The notes under the pieces were generated by a model that was not told the DNA's origin, searched no databases, and was given only the letters and a program-made list of their open reading frames with translations. A program made the position numbers and the translations under genes. Positions 16,032 to 25,675 of a DNA stretch of 64,000 bases are shown one piece after another (positions within the stretch are counted from its first letter, which is position 1; each line of letters starts with the position of its first letter). The stretch is from Aquirufa lenticrescens (lineage in GTDB: Bacteria > Bacteroidota > Bacteroidia > Cytophagales > Spirosomataceae), in the NCBI RefSeq assembly GCF_019916085.1, contig NZ_CP049834.1, positions 1,100,501-1,164,500 on the forward strand, in the 5' to 3' direction.

Positions 16032-19000
16032 ATGAAAACAAAAATTACTAGCCTTTTGACACTAATATTAGTGTTCATGATGCAGGTATCGTTCGCCCAG
16101 AAAGCAACGAAAACTGTAACAGGTACGGTAGCAGATGAGAACGGCCAACCTTTAGTGGGCGCATCTGTCATCGTAAATGGAACAAAAACGGGAACAAACA
16201 CAGACAAGTCTGGTAAGTTCTCCATCGCCGCGGCTGATGGCCAAAGCTTAACTTTCAGCTTTGTAGGTTACAACAAATCTACTGTAGCTGTAACGAGTGC
16301 CACTTCATCTGTTCAAGTAGCATTAACATCTGACAACACGTTAGATGAAGTTATCGTAACGTCTTATAGCACGTCTACAAAACAATCCTTTACAGGTACG
16401 GCGAAAGTCGTAGATGCAAAAAACATCGAGCGTAAAAACTTCTCTAACATCTCTAAGGGATTAGCGGGTGAAGCTGCCGGTGTGACTGTCATCAACTCTT
16501 CTGGACAACCAGGTACTTCAGCGGCTATTCGTATCCGTGGTATCGGTACGGTTAACGGTAGCCGTGGTCCACTTTACGTGTTAGACGGTGTGCCTTTTGA
16601 AGGAAACATTAACTCGATTAACCCAGGTGATATCGAAAACACTACTATCTTAAAAGATGCGGCTGCAACAGCGATCTACGGTTCTCGTGGAGCGAATGGT
16701 GTGGTAGTAATCAACACGAAGAAAGGTAGCAAAACGGGTGATGCAGTGATTGAACTAGAATTAAAGTCTGGTCAAAACATGAGCTTATTGCCTCGTTACA
16801 GCACAATCAAATCCCCAGAGCAATACATTGGTTTAACTTGGGAAGGTTGGTACAATAGAGGTGTTGCGTTAGCAAATGCTAACCCAACGGCTTACGCTAA
16901 CACAAACTTGTTTGCTAACATGCCTAACTACAATATGTGGACGGTTCCTGCGGCTCAATTAATTGACCCAGTGACAAGACAAGTTGTACCAGGTACACAA
17001 CGTCGTTATATCCCAGAAAACTGGGCTGATTACGCATTCCAAAACTCGAATCGTAACGAAGCGAACTTGAAAATCTCAGGTGGAAACAGCAAAACACGTT
17101 ATTTCGCTTCTTATGGAGCATTAGAAGACGTAGGTTACTCTGTAAACACAGACTACAAGCGTTATTCTACTCGTTTGAACTTAACACACAACCCTAAGTC
17201 TTGGTTAAGCTCGACTACGAACATTGGTTACTCGTATGGTGTGACTAACAACCCAGGTCAATCATCTGACTCCGGTTCTGTATTCTGGTTTGTGGATAAC
17301 TTGCCACCGATCTATCCATTATTCTTACACGATAACACAACATCACAATACGTACGTGATCCATACTACAATGGATACCAATACGATTACGGTGTAGGTC
17401 GTGGTTTTGGTGCATTAACGAACTCGATTGCAGATGCTAAATTAGGTATCCGTAACACGAAGTCACACGATGTGAATGCATCTACTTCATTGAATATTCA
17501 AATTACTCCAGGTTTGTCATTAGAAAACAAATTAGGTTTACAATATTCAAATGCTTCTTTGGATAACCAAAACAACCCCTTCTACGGTCCTAACGCAGGT
17601 CAAGGTGGTTATATCTACAAGCAAAAAACAGAAAACTTAAACTACAACTTGTTAAACTTATTACGTTACAAGAAGTCGTTTGATGTGCATAATTTTGAAG
17701 CCTTCGTAGCACACGAAAGCTATGCAACAGAGACGAAGTTCATGTGGGCTTCTATGTACAAGTTAGTAATGCCAGACGGAGTTGAATTCAACAACGCGGT
17801 TATCTCTAACCCTCCAGGATCTTACTTAAATAACTACTCATTAGAGTCTTATTTTGGACAATTAAACTACGATTACGATGGCAAATACTTCTTATCTGCT
17901 ACGGTAAGACGTGACGGATCTTCTCGTTTCTTGAAAAACAAATGGGGTGATTTCGGTTCAGTAGGTGCTGCTTGGTTAGTATCTAAAGAAGCGTTCATGG
18001 AAAATGTTCCATTGATCAAAGACTTGAAGTTAAAAGCTTCTTATGGTTTAATTGGAGAGCAAGGTGGTATCGGTCTTTATCCTGGATATGACTTATTCCA
18101 AGTACAGAACTTGAACTCAAACATTTCTTTATCATTCGTTTCAAAGGGTAACCCAGATTTAACATGGGAGGTTTCGAAGCAAATGCAGGTAGGTGCTGAA
18201 TTCAAATTAGGCAAATACTTAGATGTTGCCATTGACTACTATACGAAGACAACTGATAACTTGATCTTCGATCGCCGTGTAGGACCTTCAGTAGGTTATG
18301 CATCTCTTCGTGTAAACGATGGTGCTTTACGTAATACAGGTATCGAATTCGATGTAACGGCACACTTGTTACAATCGAAGAAGAACTACTTAGATTTAAC
18401 GATCAATGGTGAGATGATCCAAAACACGATGCTTCGTTTACCAATCGATCCAGCAACGGGTAAGGAGAAAATCATCGACATCGACGGTTTATATGGTAGA
18501 GCAGTAGGTCACTCGATCTTCGATTTCTACACACGTGAGTACGCAGGTGTTAACCCAGAGACAGGTGTTTCTGAGTGGAACGTATATTGGGTAGATTCTA
18601 ACGCGGATGGTGTTCGTCAAGCGGCGGAAAACATCAAGTCAATGGCTGATTTCGAAGCAACTGCAACGGCAGAAACATTGAAAAATGTAAAAGTTTCTCG
18701 TACTGCTACGTATGCGGATGGTACAACTAAATTTATCAACAAATCCCCATTCCCTACTGTTAGAGGAGCGTTCACGTTAAATGGTGGTTTAGGTAACTTT
18801 GACATCAGTGCACAATTCCTTTACAGCTTAGGCGGTTACGCTTATGATGGTGCTTATGCTGGTTTAATGAACTCAGGTGGTGCTGCAGGTGGTAATAACT
18901 ACCACACAGATATCTTAGCTCGTTGGACAGCAAAAGGTCAAGCAACTGACGTACCTCGTTTATCTGCTGGACAAGATGCGAACGTAAATTCAGGATCAAC

Positions 19001-19244
19001 TCGTTTCATTACGAAATCAGATTTCTTAACGTTGAACAACGTTCAAATCGGTTACAAGGTTCCTAGTAAATTCTTCCAAAACAGCCCAATTTCAGGTGTT
19101 TACCTTTGGGTGTCTGGAGATAATTTATTCTTAGCTTCTGCAAGAGCTGGTTTCAACCCAAGCTCAGCTGAAACAGGAGGATCTGATACCTACCGTTATT
19201 CTCCATTGTCTACATTGACAGCTGGTTTACGCGTTAAGTTTTAA
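16032..19244 (+). CDS. SusC/RagA-family TonB-linked outer membrane transporter
   Basis: The start at 16,032 gives 1070 residues beginning MKTKITSLLTLILVFMMQVS, a signal peptide ending SFAQ. A carboxypeptidase-like regulatory domain follows (VTGTVADENGQPLVGASVIV). Then comes the plug, with IRIRGIGTVNGSRGPLYVLD, ILKDAAATAIYGSRGANGVV and the end VVINTKKG, and a 22-strand-type barrel ending LTAGLRVKF. SusC pairs with the SusD lipoprotein to import oligosaccharides or peptides. Codon use is strongly biased (TTA for Leu, GGT, CGT, AAC), unlike the neighbours, which suggests high expression. The substrate is not evident, since no glycosidase or sensor gene adjoins it. Confidence 0.95.
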   Translation: MKTKITSLLTLILVFMMQVSFAQKATKTVTGTVADENGQPLVGASVIVNGTKTGTNTDKSGKFSIAAADGQSLTFSFVGYNKSTVAVTSATSSVQVALTSDNTLDEVIVTSYSTSTKQSFTGTAKVVDAKNIERKNFSNISKGLAGEAAGVTVINSSGQPGTSAAIRIRGIGTVNGSRGPLYVLDGVPFEGNINSINPGDIENTTILKDAAATAIYGSRGANGVVVINTKKGSKTGDAVIELELKSGQNMSLLPRYSTIKSPEQYIGLTWEGWYNRGVALANANPTAYANTNLFANMPNYNMWTVPAAQLIDPVTRQVVPGTQRRYIPENWADYAFQNSNRNEANLKISGGNSKTRYFASYGALEDVGYSVNTDYKRYSTRLNLTHNPKSWLSSTTNIGYSYGVTNNPGQSSDSGSVFWFVDNLPPIYPLFLHDNTTSQYVRDPYYNGYQYDYGVGRGFGALTNSIADAKLGIRNTKSHDVNASTSLNIQITPGLSLENKLGLQYSNASLDNQNNPFYGPNAGQGGYIYKQKTENLNYNLLNLLRYKKSFDVHNFEAFVAHESYATETKFMWASMYKLVMPDGVEFNNAVISNPPGSYLNNYSLESYFGQLNYDYDGKYFLSATVRRDGSSRFLKNKWGDFGSVGAAWLVSKEAFMENVPLIKDLKLKASYGLIGEQGGIGLYPGYDLFQVQNLNSNISLSFVSKGNPDLTWEVSKQMQVGAEFKLGKYLDVAIDYYTKTTDNLIFDRRVGPSVGYASLRVNDGALRNTGIEFDVTAHLLQSKKNYLDLTINGEMIQNTMLRLPIDPATGKEKIIDIDGLYGRAVGHSIFDFYTREYAGVNPETGVSEWNVYWVDSNADGVRQAAENIKSMADFEATATAETLKNVKVSRTATYADGTTKFINKSPFPTVRGAFTLNGGLGNFDISAQFLYSLGGYAYDGAYAGLMNSGGAAGGNNYHTDILARWTAKGQATDVPRLSAGQDANVNSGSTRFITKSDFLTLNNVQIGYKVPSKFFQNSPISGVYLWVSGDNLFLASARAGFNPSSAETGGSDTYRYSPLSTLTAGLRVKF

Positions 19245-19265
19245 TTTTTTAAACGAAATAGAAAG

Positions 19266-20720
19266 ATGAAAACAGTATATAAATTTTTATTTGCGGCTGT
19301 CCTAATGGGAACAGTTAGTTGTAAAGAAGAATTTTTACAGACGGAACCTACCGAATTGATTTCAGCGAATCAAATCGCGGAAGCGTCTGCTTTAAATCCG
19401 GGTTTACAATCTGCGAACGTAGCAGGTATTTATGCAACGATGTATGGCGCGGGAACGGGCGGTACGTCAGGACACGATGACTTTGGTCATAAGTCTTACG
19501 ATATGTATGGTGACTTATTATCAGGTGACATGGCTTTAACTTCGGTTATCTATGGCTGGTTCAGAACAATCACAGAATTCCAAACAACAGTAGATTATAC
19601 GCAACAAGATAACTACCAAGTATGGCGTTTCTACTACCGCCTTATCTTTGCTGCTAACACAGTAATTGATGGTTTAGGTGGTAGCGATGCGATCCCTGCA
19701 ACAGCAGCTGGTCGTTGGTACATGGGTCAAGCGAAGGCGATGCGTGCATTCTCGTATTTCTACTTAGCACAGTATTTCCAAAACGAATACAACCCATCTG
19801 AGAAGATTTTACCATTATACAAAAACACAACAGATCCTAACTTGCCTAAGAGCTCAGCAGCGGATGTGTATGCGCTAATGGTGAAAGATTTAACAGACGC
19901 ACAATCTTTATTGTCTGACTTCTCTCGTGCAAACAAATCAGAAGTAAATGCTTCCGTAGCGAAAGGTATGTTAGCGTATGTTCACGGTGCGATGGGTAAC
20001 AACGCAGCGATGAAAACGGTTACTGCTGATGTAATTGCAAACGGTGGTTTCAAAATCATGACAGCTGCTGAGGTAACTGGAGGATTTAATAACCTAGGTA
20101 CAAGCCAATGGATGTGGGGTGTAGACATCACAGTAGATTCTAAGTTAAACTTGATCTCTTGGTGGGGCCAAATGGACCTTTACACGTACTCATACGCTTG
20201 GGCAGGTGATATCAAAGGTATGGATAAGGCATTATATGATGCGATCCCTGCAAATGACATCAGAAAGACACAATTCTCTGCTGCGAATAAGTTAGCTCCT
20301 ATCGGTAAGTTCTACCACCCGAACAAAGTGATCGGTGGTCAAAGAACAATCGACGCGGATTATATCTACATGCGTGTGGAAGAGATGTACTTGTTAAATG
20401 CAGAAGCTTGTGCTAAAACAGGTGACGAAGCAGGGGCAAGAAAATCTTTGAAAGCGATTGTATCGCTACGTGTTCCTGATGCCTCTTACATCGATGCGTT
20501 AACAGGAAAAGCGTTACAAGATGAGATTTACTTCCAAACTCGCGTTGAGCTTTGGGGTGAAGGAAAGTCGTACTTATCATTGAAGCGTAACAAGGGAACT
20601 ACAAACCGTGGATCAAACCACTTGAAGTTTGTAGCTACTCCAGTTCCTCACAACGATACACGTTTAACTTTCAAGATTCCTATCGAAGAAGTTCAAAACA
20701 ACCCGAACTTGAACAAGTAA
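19266..20720 (+). CDS. SusD/RagB-family nutrient-binding lipoprotein
   Basis: A 484-residue lipoprotein (MGTVSC lipobox, Cys20) that lies 21 bp after susC. It shows the SusD pattern: helical TPR-like N-terminal part (YYRLIFAANTVIDGL, GQAKAMRAFSYFYLAQYF) and the closing block RVELWGEGKSYLSLKRNKGT with HNDTRLTFKIPIEEVQNNPNLNK. It should cap the SusC barrel on the cell surface and bind its substrate. Codon bias matches susC. A strong terminator follows, so the operon seems to have just these two genes. Confidence 0.95.
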   Translation: MKTVYKFLFAAVLMGTVSCKEEFLQTEPTELISANQIAEASALNPGLQSANVAGIYATMYGAGTGGTSGHDDFGHKSYDMYGDLLSGDMALTSVIYGWFRTITEFQTTVDYTQQDNYQVWRFYYRLIFAANTVIDGLGGSDAIPATAAGRWYMGQAKAMRAFSYFYLAQYFQNEYNPSEKILPLYKNTTDPNLPKSSAADVYALMVKDLTDAQSLLSDFSRANKSEVNASVAKGMLAYVHGAMGNNAAMKTVTADVIANGGFKIMTAAEVTGGFNNLGTSQWMWGVDITVDSKLNLISWWGQMDLYTYSYAWAGDIKGMDKALYDAIPANDIRKTQFSAANKLAPIGKFYHPNKVIGGQRTIDADYIYMRVEEMYLLNAEACAKTGDEAGARKSLKAIVSLRVPDASYIDALTGKALQDEIYFQTRVELWGEGKSYLSLKRNKGTTNRGSNHLKFVATPVPHNDTRLTFKIPIEEVQNNPNLNK

Positions 20721-20733
20721 TCAAGTTTAAATT

Positions 20734-20769
20734 AAAAAGCCGCTCCTTCTTTCGAGGGAGCGGCTTTTT
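20734..20769 (+). terminator. Rho-independent terminator after susD
   Basis: A 13-bp perfect stem (AAAAAGCCGCTCC at 20734-20746 with GGAGCGGCTTTTT at 20757-20769) has a 10-base loop and runs into T residues. A-tracts on the left side make it work in both directions, serving also the convergent M28 peptidase gene. Confidence 0.9.
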
Positions 20770-20784
20770 TTATTTACGTTTCTT

Positions 20785-22050
20785 TTATTTCAGCTTGGAC
20801 GTATCTACGCGGCTAGGGGTATCTTGTCCAGAAATAATACTGGTCGCGCTCTTCGCGATGGCCTTAATGATTTCGGTCATATTATCTAGGTCCAAAGTCT
20901 GTACCTCATCACTCGCCTTGTGGTAATTAGGCTCGCTGTCCATCTTAGACGTTGAAATCGTATGAGCTGGAACGCCTAATTCTGCTAGCGTGGCATTGTC
21001 AGAGCGATAGAATAAATTTTGGTCTAGATAGGGATCTGGATAAAACGTGAAGGGAGAACCGACTAAATTCTTCTTCAGAATTTCCCCCATCGATGACTTC
21101 TCGTAACCGGTGATGTAGGCACTGTTTTTGCCCCATTTACTTTCTGTACCGATCATCTCAAGATTGAACATCGCCATCACTTGATCCGGATTAAATTGCT
21201 TCGAGAAATAGGCGCTGCCGTGTCCCCCACTCTCCTCTGCCGTGAAGGCCGCAAAGATCAAGGTCCGTTCATTATCGCGCTTCTTAGCGTAGTATTTGGC
21301 TAACATCATCACCGCTGTAGTTCCGGCGGCATCGTCGTTTGCGCCATTGTAGATGGAATCACCTGCTACCGGTTTGCCTATGCCTAAATGGTCGTAGTGG
21401 CCAGAGAAAATGACATATTCGTTCGGACGGCTTTTGCCGGGAAGGATTCCCACGACGTTAGATAGTTGTAGTTTCTCTACTTGCTGCGTCGCGCTTACTT
21501 TAAACTTCGTAGGAATGGTATTCGCAACCATGAAAATAATCGTGGCTTGATTTTCTCTCAGCGGACCTCTGCCGGAAAGGCGCGGAATGAATTTAGCAAA
21601 GCTCTCGTGTAAGAAGGCGATCGTTGGTTTTTTTGCGCTCATAATGCGGTAGGCATTTTGGCCAAAATTCTCTCCTTCCTTAATGCTCACCACTTCGAAA
21701 CCGGATTTCTCGTCGATCTGGATGGAGGTTTCTTTAGAAATAATGGCGACCTTTTTTGACTCTATAGATTGTTCATCTAGACCACCGGAAACAGAAATAA
21801 GTTTCGATTGATACATCGGAAAACTCTGCAAATAAGAACCATTGGTCTTCTGCAAACCCGCTTTCTCGAATTCAGCAGAGATAAATTGCGCGGCCTTTTC
21901 GATACCCGGCGTGAATGGTTTTCTGCCCGCCAGCTCGTCAGAAGCTAAATAAGTTTCGATACGCTCGGTTTCTGAGCGTGTAATGATTTTGTCAATTTGC
22001 TGCGCTTGAGCCAATAATGGTAGCGCTAAGAGTAAGAAGATTTTTTTCAT
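20785..22050 (-). CDS. M28-family zinc aminopeptidase, exported
   Basis: A 421-residue protein with a signal peptide (MKKIFLLLALPLLAQAQ). The di-zinc site of M28 is visible: FSGHYDHLG (His218), NGANDDAAGT (Asp239 or 240), AEESGG (Glu272/273), NLEMIG (Glu298) and AHTIS near the end. The insert between residues 80 and 200 looks like a protease-associated domain. It should cleave amino-terminal residues from peptides in the periplasm or outside. It converges on the SusC/SusD operon and has no clear operon partner. Confidence 0.9.
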   Translation of the reverse strand: MKKIFLLLALPLLAQAQQIDKIITRSETERIETYLASDELAGRKPFTPGIEKAAQFISAEFEKAGLQKTNGSYLQSFPMYQSKLISVSGGLDEQSIESKKVAIISKETSIQIDEKSGFEVVSIKEGENFGQNAYRIMSAKKPTIAFLHESFAKFIPRLSGRGPLRENQATIIFMVANTIPTKFKVSATQQVEKLQLSNVVGILPGKSRPNEYVIFSGHYDHLGIGKPVAGDSIYNGANDDAAGTTAVMMLAKYYAKKRDNERTLIFAAFTAEESGGHGSAYFSKQFNPDQVMAMFNLEMIGTESKWGKNSAYITGYEKSSMGEILKKNLVGSPFTFYPDPYLDQNLFYRSDNATLAELGVPAHTISTSKMDSEPNYHKASDEVQTLDLDNMTEIIKAIAKSATSIISGQDTPSRVDTSKLK

Positions 22051-22085
22051 CGGAAGATTTTATTCCGACAATATTACACAATTAT

Positions 22086-23252
22086 CTACAGAAAAGGATT
22101 CCCCCATTTCTTGTTTGTATAGACATCCTTTCCGGTTAAGGTGCGCAAAAAGGCGACCATGGAATTGATTTCATCAGGAGTCATTTGGAGGTTTTGGCCT
22201 ATGTTATTTGGTTTCAAACGCGCATCCAAATTCGTGTTACGGGGGTTAGCCGCAATCGTATTATAGTGATTCAACACCTGGCGAATCGTAGCAGAAGCAG
22301 CCGTATGCATGAAGGGCGTATTCGCTACTCCCGAAGCATTTAAAATGTCCCGTAAAGAAGGGGAACGTGTGTTATTTAGGTCGTTTTGGGTGTTACCGAT
22401 CACACCGATAAAACCATTATTACGCGAGTTCGGGTCAATGTCAAATTCAGGGGCTTGGTGACAACCTTGGCATCCGAAGCCTCCGCCAATGCGTTCGCTT
22501 GCGGCATTAAAGATAGGTGGATTGATAAACAAGGCCTTCCCGGCATTTTCTTGAGCAGTGAAATTAGGGAAAGGGGCACCATCATTTCCTACTTGTGCGC
22601 GGCCTATATCGTATTTCGAGTCGAAGGATTGAATGCTGCGAATAAATTGGGCCAAAGCCGTTTGCATCCGTGCCTCCGTTATCGTCGCATCACCATAAGC
22701 GAGCTTAAAGAGTTCTTTGTAATAGCCCTTTCCATTGAGTTTTGTGATGAGCGAAGTGATCGTGCCGCGCCCGGTTTGGCCACTAAAACCCATCTCCAAG
22801 TGATCCACAATGGGCATCGTCGTCTGCGCCTCTAGACTCGCCGCACGCTCGTTCCAGAAAAACTTCGCCTCATTCGCATAACGCGTATTGATCAAACGCA
22901 TCGAGTGCCGTTCCGTCCGCCCATTTTCCACGCCTAAACTGGAAATAGCGGTATCCCCAAAGGCAAACTCCTGCTTATGGCAGCTCGCACAGGCGATCGT
23001 ATTATTAATACTCAGATTCTTGTCGTAAAATAACACGCGACCTAGCGTCGCAGCCTTATCGGTGATGGCATTCGCCCCGGTATTATCCTTATTGACGTAG
23101 GCCGGCTTACCTTGCGCGGCATAATTCTCTAAAGCGAGCGGATTGATGGAAAGGGCTTTTGGGATTTCTGTATACGGATCCGAAGTAACGGTATCCAGCG
23201 AATCCTTGCAGCTGAATAATAATAGACTGAGAACTAGAGTGTATAGACGCAT
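22086..23252 (-). CDS. Di-haem cytochrome c peroxidase / MauG-family lipoprotein
   Basis: A 388-residue lipoprotein (lipobox LLFSC, Cys15) with two haem c motifs, CASCH at 88-92 and CQGCH at 261-265. GRVLFYDKNLS and the segment FGDTAISSLGVENGRTERHSM are typical of the bacterial cytochrome c peroxidase/MauG family. FMHTAASATIRQVLNHYN and LTPDEINSMVAFLRTLTG-like ends complete the fold. It probably reduces peroxide or oxidises an envelope substrate. It lies 35 bp downstream of no obvious partner; the M28 gene follows it on the same strand. Confidence 0.9.
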   Translation of the reverse strand: MRLYTLVLSLLLFSCKDSLDTVTSDPYTEIPKALSINPLALENYAAQGKPAYVNKDNTGANAITDKAATLGRVLFYDKNLSINNTIACASCHKQEFAFGDTAISSLGVENGRTERHSMRLINTRYANEAKFFWNERAASLEAQTTMPIVDHLEMGFSGQTGRGTITSLITKLNGKGYYKELFKLAYGDATITEARMQTALAQFIRSIQSFDSKYDIGRAQVGNDGAPFPNFTAQENAGKALFINPPIFNAASERIGGGFGCQGCHQAPEFDIDPNSRNNGFIGVIGNTQNDLNNTRSPSLRDILNASGVANTPFMHTAASATIRQVLNHYNTIAANPRNTNLDARLKPNNIGQNLQMTPDEINSMVAFLRTLTGKDVYTNKKWGNPFL

Positions 23253-23336
23253 AAATTGATTTTTTATGAAGCTAGGAAAATTAACGTCTATAAACGGGTC
23301 AAGTAGACGTTTCGCAGCATCCTGGCGATGAACAGA

Positions 23337-24413
23337 CTAAGGTTGACTAATGTCAAAGTCTAAAGGAAGTAAGTCCGCCATCCCTATTTTGCCCATATCT
23401 CCTCGCATTTCGATGGAATAAGGATTCATGATATCGCCTGTATTCGTCACTTGAATCAGGCCTTTCGGAATTAAGATAGTGTAAGGGTACGGAGCATCCA
23501 TAAAGATAGGCCTCGACACCCGTTTTTTATTGAATACGATTTCCATCGGAATACGCCATTCAAGGGTTCGCAAGCCATCTGTAGTCATAGGTCCGGCTAA
23601 TTCGGCCGCCTTGAAAGCGACATGGCGTTCATTGTTTGGGTCAAAAAACAGGCCCCTGCGTAAATTGTTCAAGTATTCCGGCTTCAATAAATAGGCATTA
23701 AATCCCTCCTCTTCTACCCGATTATCCACTAAAGCCTTCAAGAAATGCTTCATCGAACCCTCATAAGCCTCCATGCGATTTCGCTGCCACCTTCGTTCCT
23801 GCTTCGCATCTTCTGCCACCATTTTCTCAAAACTCGCCAAACCCTTATACGCCGTCAAGCTATTCGTTTTCTGAAAATTGTCCATAAAATACGTGATCTT
23901 ATAGCCCAGCGTCATGTTCACAATTTGCACAGGCTGAGAGGCTTTAGCGGTAAAGAAGTCCTCATCTTCGGAAAAATCAACTACCTCTCTATTCGTGATG
24001 TAGACCTCTTTTCGATTATAACTTTCTCCTAAAAACCCTTTCTCAAAGGCCCTAAATTGCTTTTCCCAAATCTTGTCCTGTGATCCTACCACCCGCACTT
24101 CGTCTAGTGTTTTGTTGTCTTCCTCTAAATTGAAATTCAATTCTGAGATTTTTGCAGGAAATTCCAGGGAAACTAATTTAGGTAAATACCCCACCATGGA
24201 AGCTACCAAACGATATCGACCAGTCGGAATATTTTTCAATACATAGTGCCCATTTGCATCCGCCTGTGTCCCTATAGTCGTTCCTTCGATGAAGACACTC
24301 GCCCCCGGAATGGAAACGTTTCCTTTCTCTACCACAGATCCAATTAGCTGATATTTTTGCTGTGCACAGAGGAAAAAGGGGGCAAGAAGCAGGGTGAATA
24401 GAAGGCGCATCAT
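23337..24413 (-). CDS. Exported protein with carboxypeptidase-like regulatory domain
   Basis: A 358-residue protein; the second ATG (24,410) is an equally good start. MRLLFTLLLAPFFLCAQ is a signal peptide. Residues 22-110 form a CarboxypepD_reg-like beta-sandwich (LIGSVVEKGNVSIPGASVFI, GHYVLKNIPTGRYRLVASMVGY). The rest, about 250 residues with many charged residues, is a conserved Bacteroidota module of unknown function often annotated together with this domain. There is no TonB plug or barrel. It is divergent from the M23 gene. Confidence 0.8.
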   Translation of the reverse strand: MMRLLFTLLLAPFFLCAQQKYQLIGSVVEKGNVSIPGASVFIEGTTIGTQADANGHYVLKNIPTGRYRLVASMVGYLPKLVSLEFPAKISELNFNLEEDNKTLDEVRVVGSQDKIWEKQFRAFEKGFLGESYNRKEVYITNREVVDFSEDEDFFTAKASQPVQIVNMTLGYKITYFMDNFQKTNSLTAYKGLASFEKMVAEDAKQERRWQRNRMEAYEGSMKHFLKALVDNRVEEEGFNAYLLKPEYLNNLRRGLFFDPNNERHVAFKAAELAGPMTTDGLRTLEWRIPMEIVFNKKRVSRPIFMDAPYPYTILIPKGLIQVTNTGDIMNPYSIEMRGDMGKIGMADLLPLDFDISQP

Positions 24414-24449
24414 TTATCTTTGACTAAATTTAAGCAAATAAATTCAAGA

Positions 24450-25094
24450 ATGATTAATCGCCTATTTTACGAGCCATTAACGCCTGAAAACAGTATCGCG
24501 CTGGATCTAAGTGCGAAGAATAAAGAGCTAAAACGCCGTATTTATTCGAAAATCGACGCGTTTTGTGCGTATATGGAAGAAAAATTAGGGGCCAAATACG
24601 GTGTGGGCGGCTACCTCGAACACCGCATCATCTACGAAGCACACGAGAATTTTGCGACGAACGCGGACGATTTCAGGAACATTCACTTGGGAGTTGATCT
24701 TTGGGCACCGGCTGGAACACCCGTTTTTGCACCGCTAGCTGGTATCGTTCACAGCTATCAAGTCAATCGCGGCTCCGGAAATTATGGCCCCACGATTATT
24801 CTCTACCACCCAGCAGAAAACATTTACAGTTTATACGGCCACCTAGGAATGGAAGATATGGCGGAAATAGACGAGGGAATGCCAGTTGCCGCGGGAGACC
24901 TACTTTGCCACCTAGGCAACTCAGATGAAAATGGCGGCTGGCCTCCGCACCTGCATTTTCAACTCATTCGCGACCTGAATGGATTTCACGGGGATTATCC
25001 GGGCGTATGTTCTAAGCGGGATGTAGCGTTTTATGCAGAAAATTGTCCGGATCCTTTGGGATTTAGTGCTGCTGCGAATAGCGCCACTCTTTAA
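24450..25094 (+). CDS. M23-family metallopeptidase domain protein, cytoplasmic by sequence
   Basis: Starting at the first ATG (24,450) gives 214 residues; an upstream TTG at 24,420 is possible but less likely. The LytM/M23 zinc motifs are HLGVD (His79, Asp83), YGHLG (His131) and HLHF (His167, His169). M23 enzymes usually cut peptidoglycan cross-links, but no signal peptide or membrane anchor is visible. The proteins of this type with IHLGVDLWAPAGTPVFAP are also found as domains joined to aminotransferases, so a non-cell-wall role is possible. Its stop overlaps that of the convergent LuxR-type gene. Confidence 0.8.
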   Translation: MINRLFYEPLTPENSIALDLSAKNKELKRRIYSKIDAFCAYMEEKLGAKYGVGGYLEHRIIYEAHENFATNADDFRNIHLGVDLWAPAGTPVFAPLAGIVHSYQVNRGSGNYGPTIILYHPAENIYSLYGHLGMEDMAEIDEGMPVAAGDLLCHLGNSDENGGWPPHLHFQLIRDLNGFHGDYPGVCSKRDVAFYAENCPDPLGFSAAANSATL

Positions 25095-25381
25095 TTAGGT
25101 GACAATTTTGAAAACAAGAATTTCGCGAAATCGGTCTTACCTTTTAGTCCTAGTTTTTTAAATAGGTTCCTTCGATGGCATTTGACCGTCGAAACCTCGA
25201 TTTGCAATTGATCTGCAATCTCTTTATTTGTGAGACAATCTTTGGCCAGATTGATAATCCGAATTTCTCTACTCGTAAGATGTGATGTAGGTATCCTCTC
25301 CTCCATAATAAATTCATGTTTAACACCTTCTAGTGTAAATGGTGCGGGTGAATCATTCGTAATCCGAATGATAAAAAACAA
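25091..25381 (-). pseudogene. LuxR-type HTH protein, probably N-terminally truncated
   Basis: The C-terminal two thirds is a clear GerE/LuxR helix-turn-helix: LTSREIRIINLAKDCLTNKE, IADQLQIEVSTVKCHRRNLF and KKLGLKG. The only available start upstream is TTG at 25,381, preceded two codons earlier by an in-frame TAA, so no sensory domain remains in this frame. Either this is the decayed end of a longer regulator or a small stand-alone HTH protein. An internal ATG (MEERIPTSH) would leave just the HTH. Confidence 0.55.
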
Positions 25382-25436
25382 AATTTAAGAATAGAACAGG
25401 GGGTGAAATCGTAGATTTCAGTTAGAATTGCAAAAT

Positions 25437-25673
25437 TTACTTTGAACTAACTTCAAATTCTTTCTGAGAATTTAAAAAAGCGAAATACAGTATTAGACCA
25501 CCAATTGGAATAAACAAAACTAACATTATCGCTATTGTTTTTTTGTAATTGGAAAATGTTTTCTCCAAAATAATTTGCCTAAGAACTTTTATCAAAAACA
25601 GAATATAAGCAATGAAAATTCCTGCAACCGTAATTCTGAATATCAGTGAGTTAATGGGAGATAGAAGGTTCAT
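25437..25673 (-). CDS. Small membrane protein with two transmembrane segments
   Basis: Started at the ATG at 25,673 this is a 78-residue protein; an ATG at 25,694 would add seven residues and overlap the upstream gene. Two hydrophobic segments (LIFRITVAGIFIAYILFLI and TIAIMLVLFIPIGGLILYFA) flank a basic loop. The second segment, with IPIGGLILYF, resembles phospholipase-D-nuclease N-terminal (PLDc_N) type segments. Function unknown. It lies close behind the lipoprotein gene. Confidence 0.6.
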   Translation of the reverse strand: MNLLSPINSLIFRITVAGIFIAYILFLIKVLRQIILEKTFSNYKKTIAIMLVLFIPIGGLILYFAFLNSQKEFEVSSK

Positions 25674-25675
25674 AG

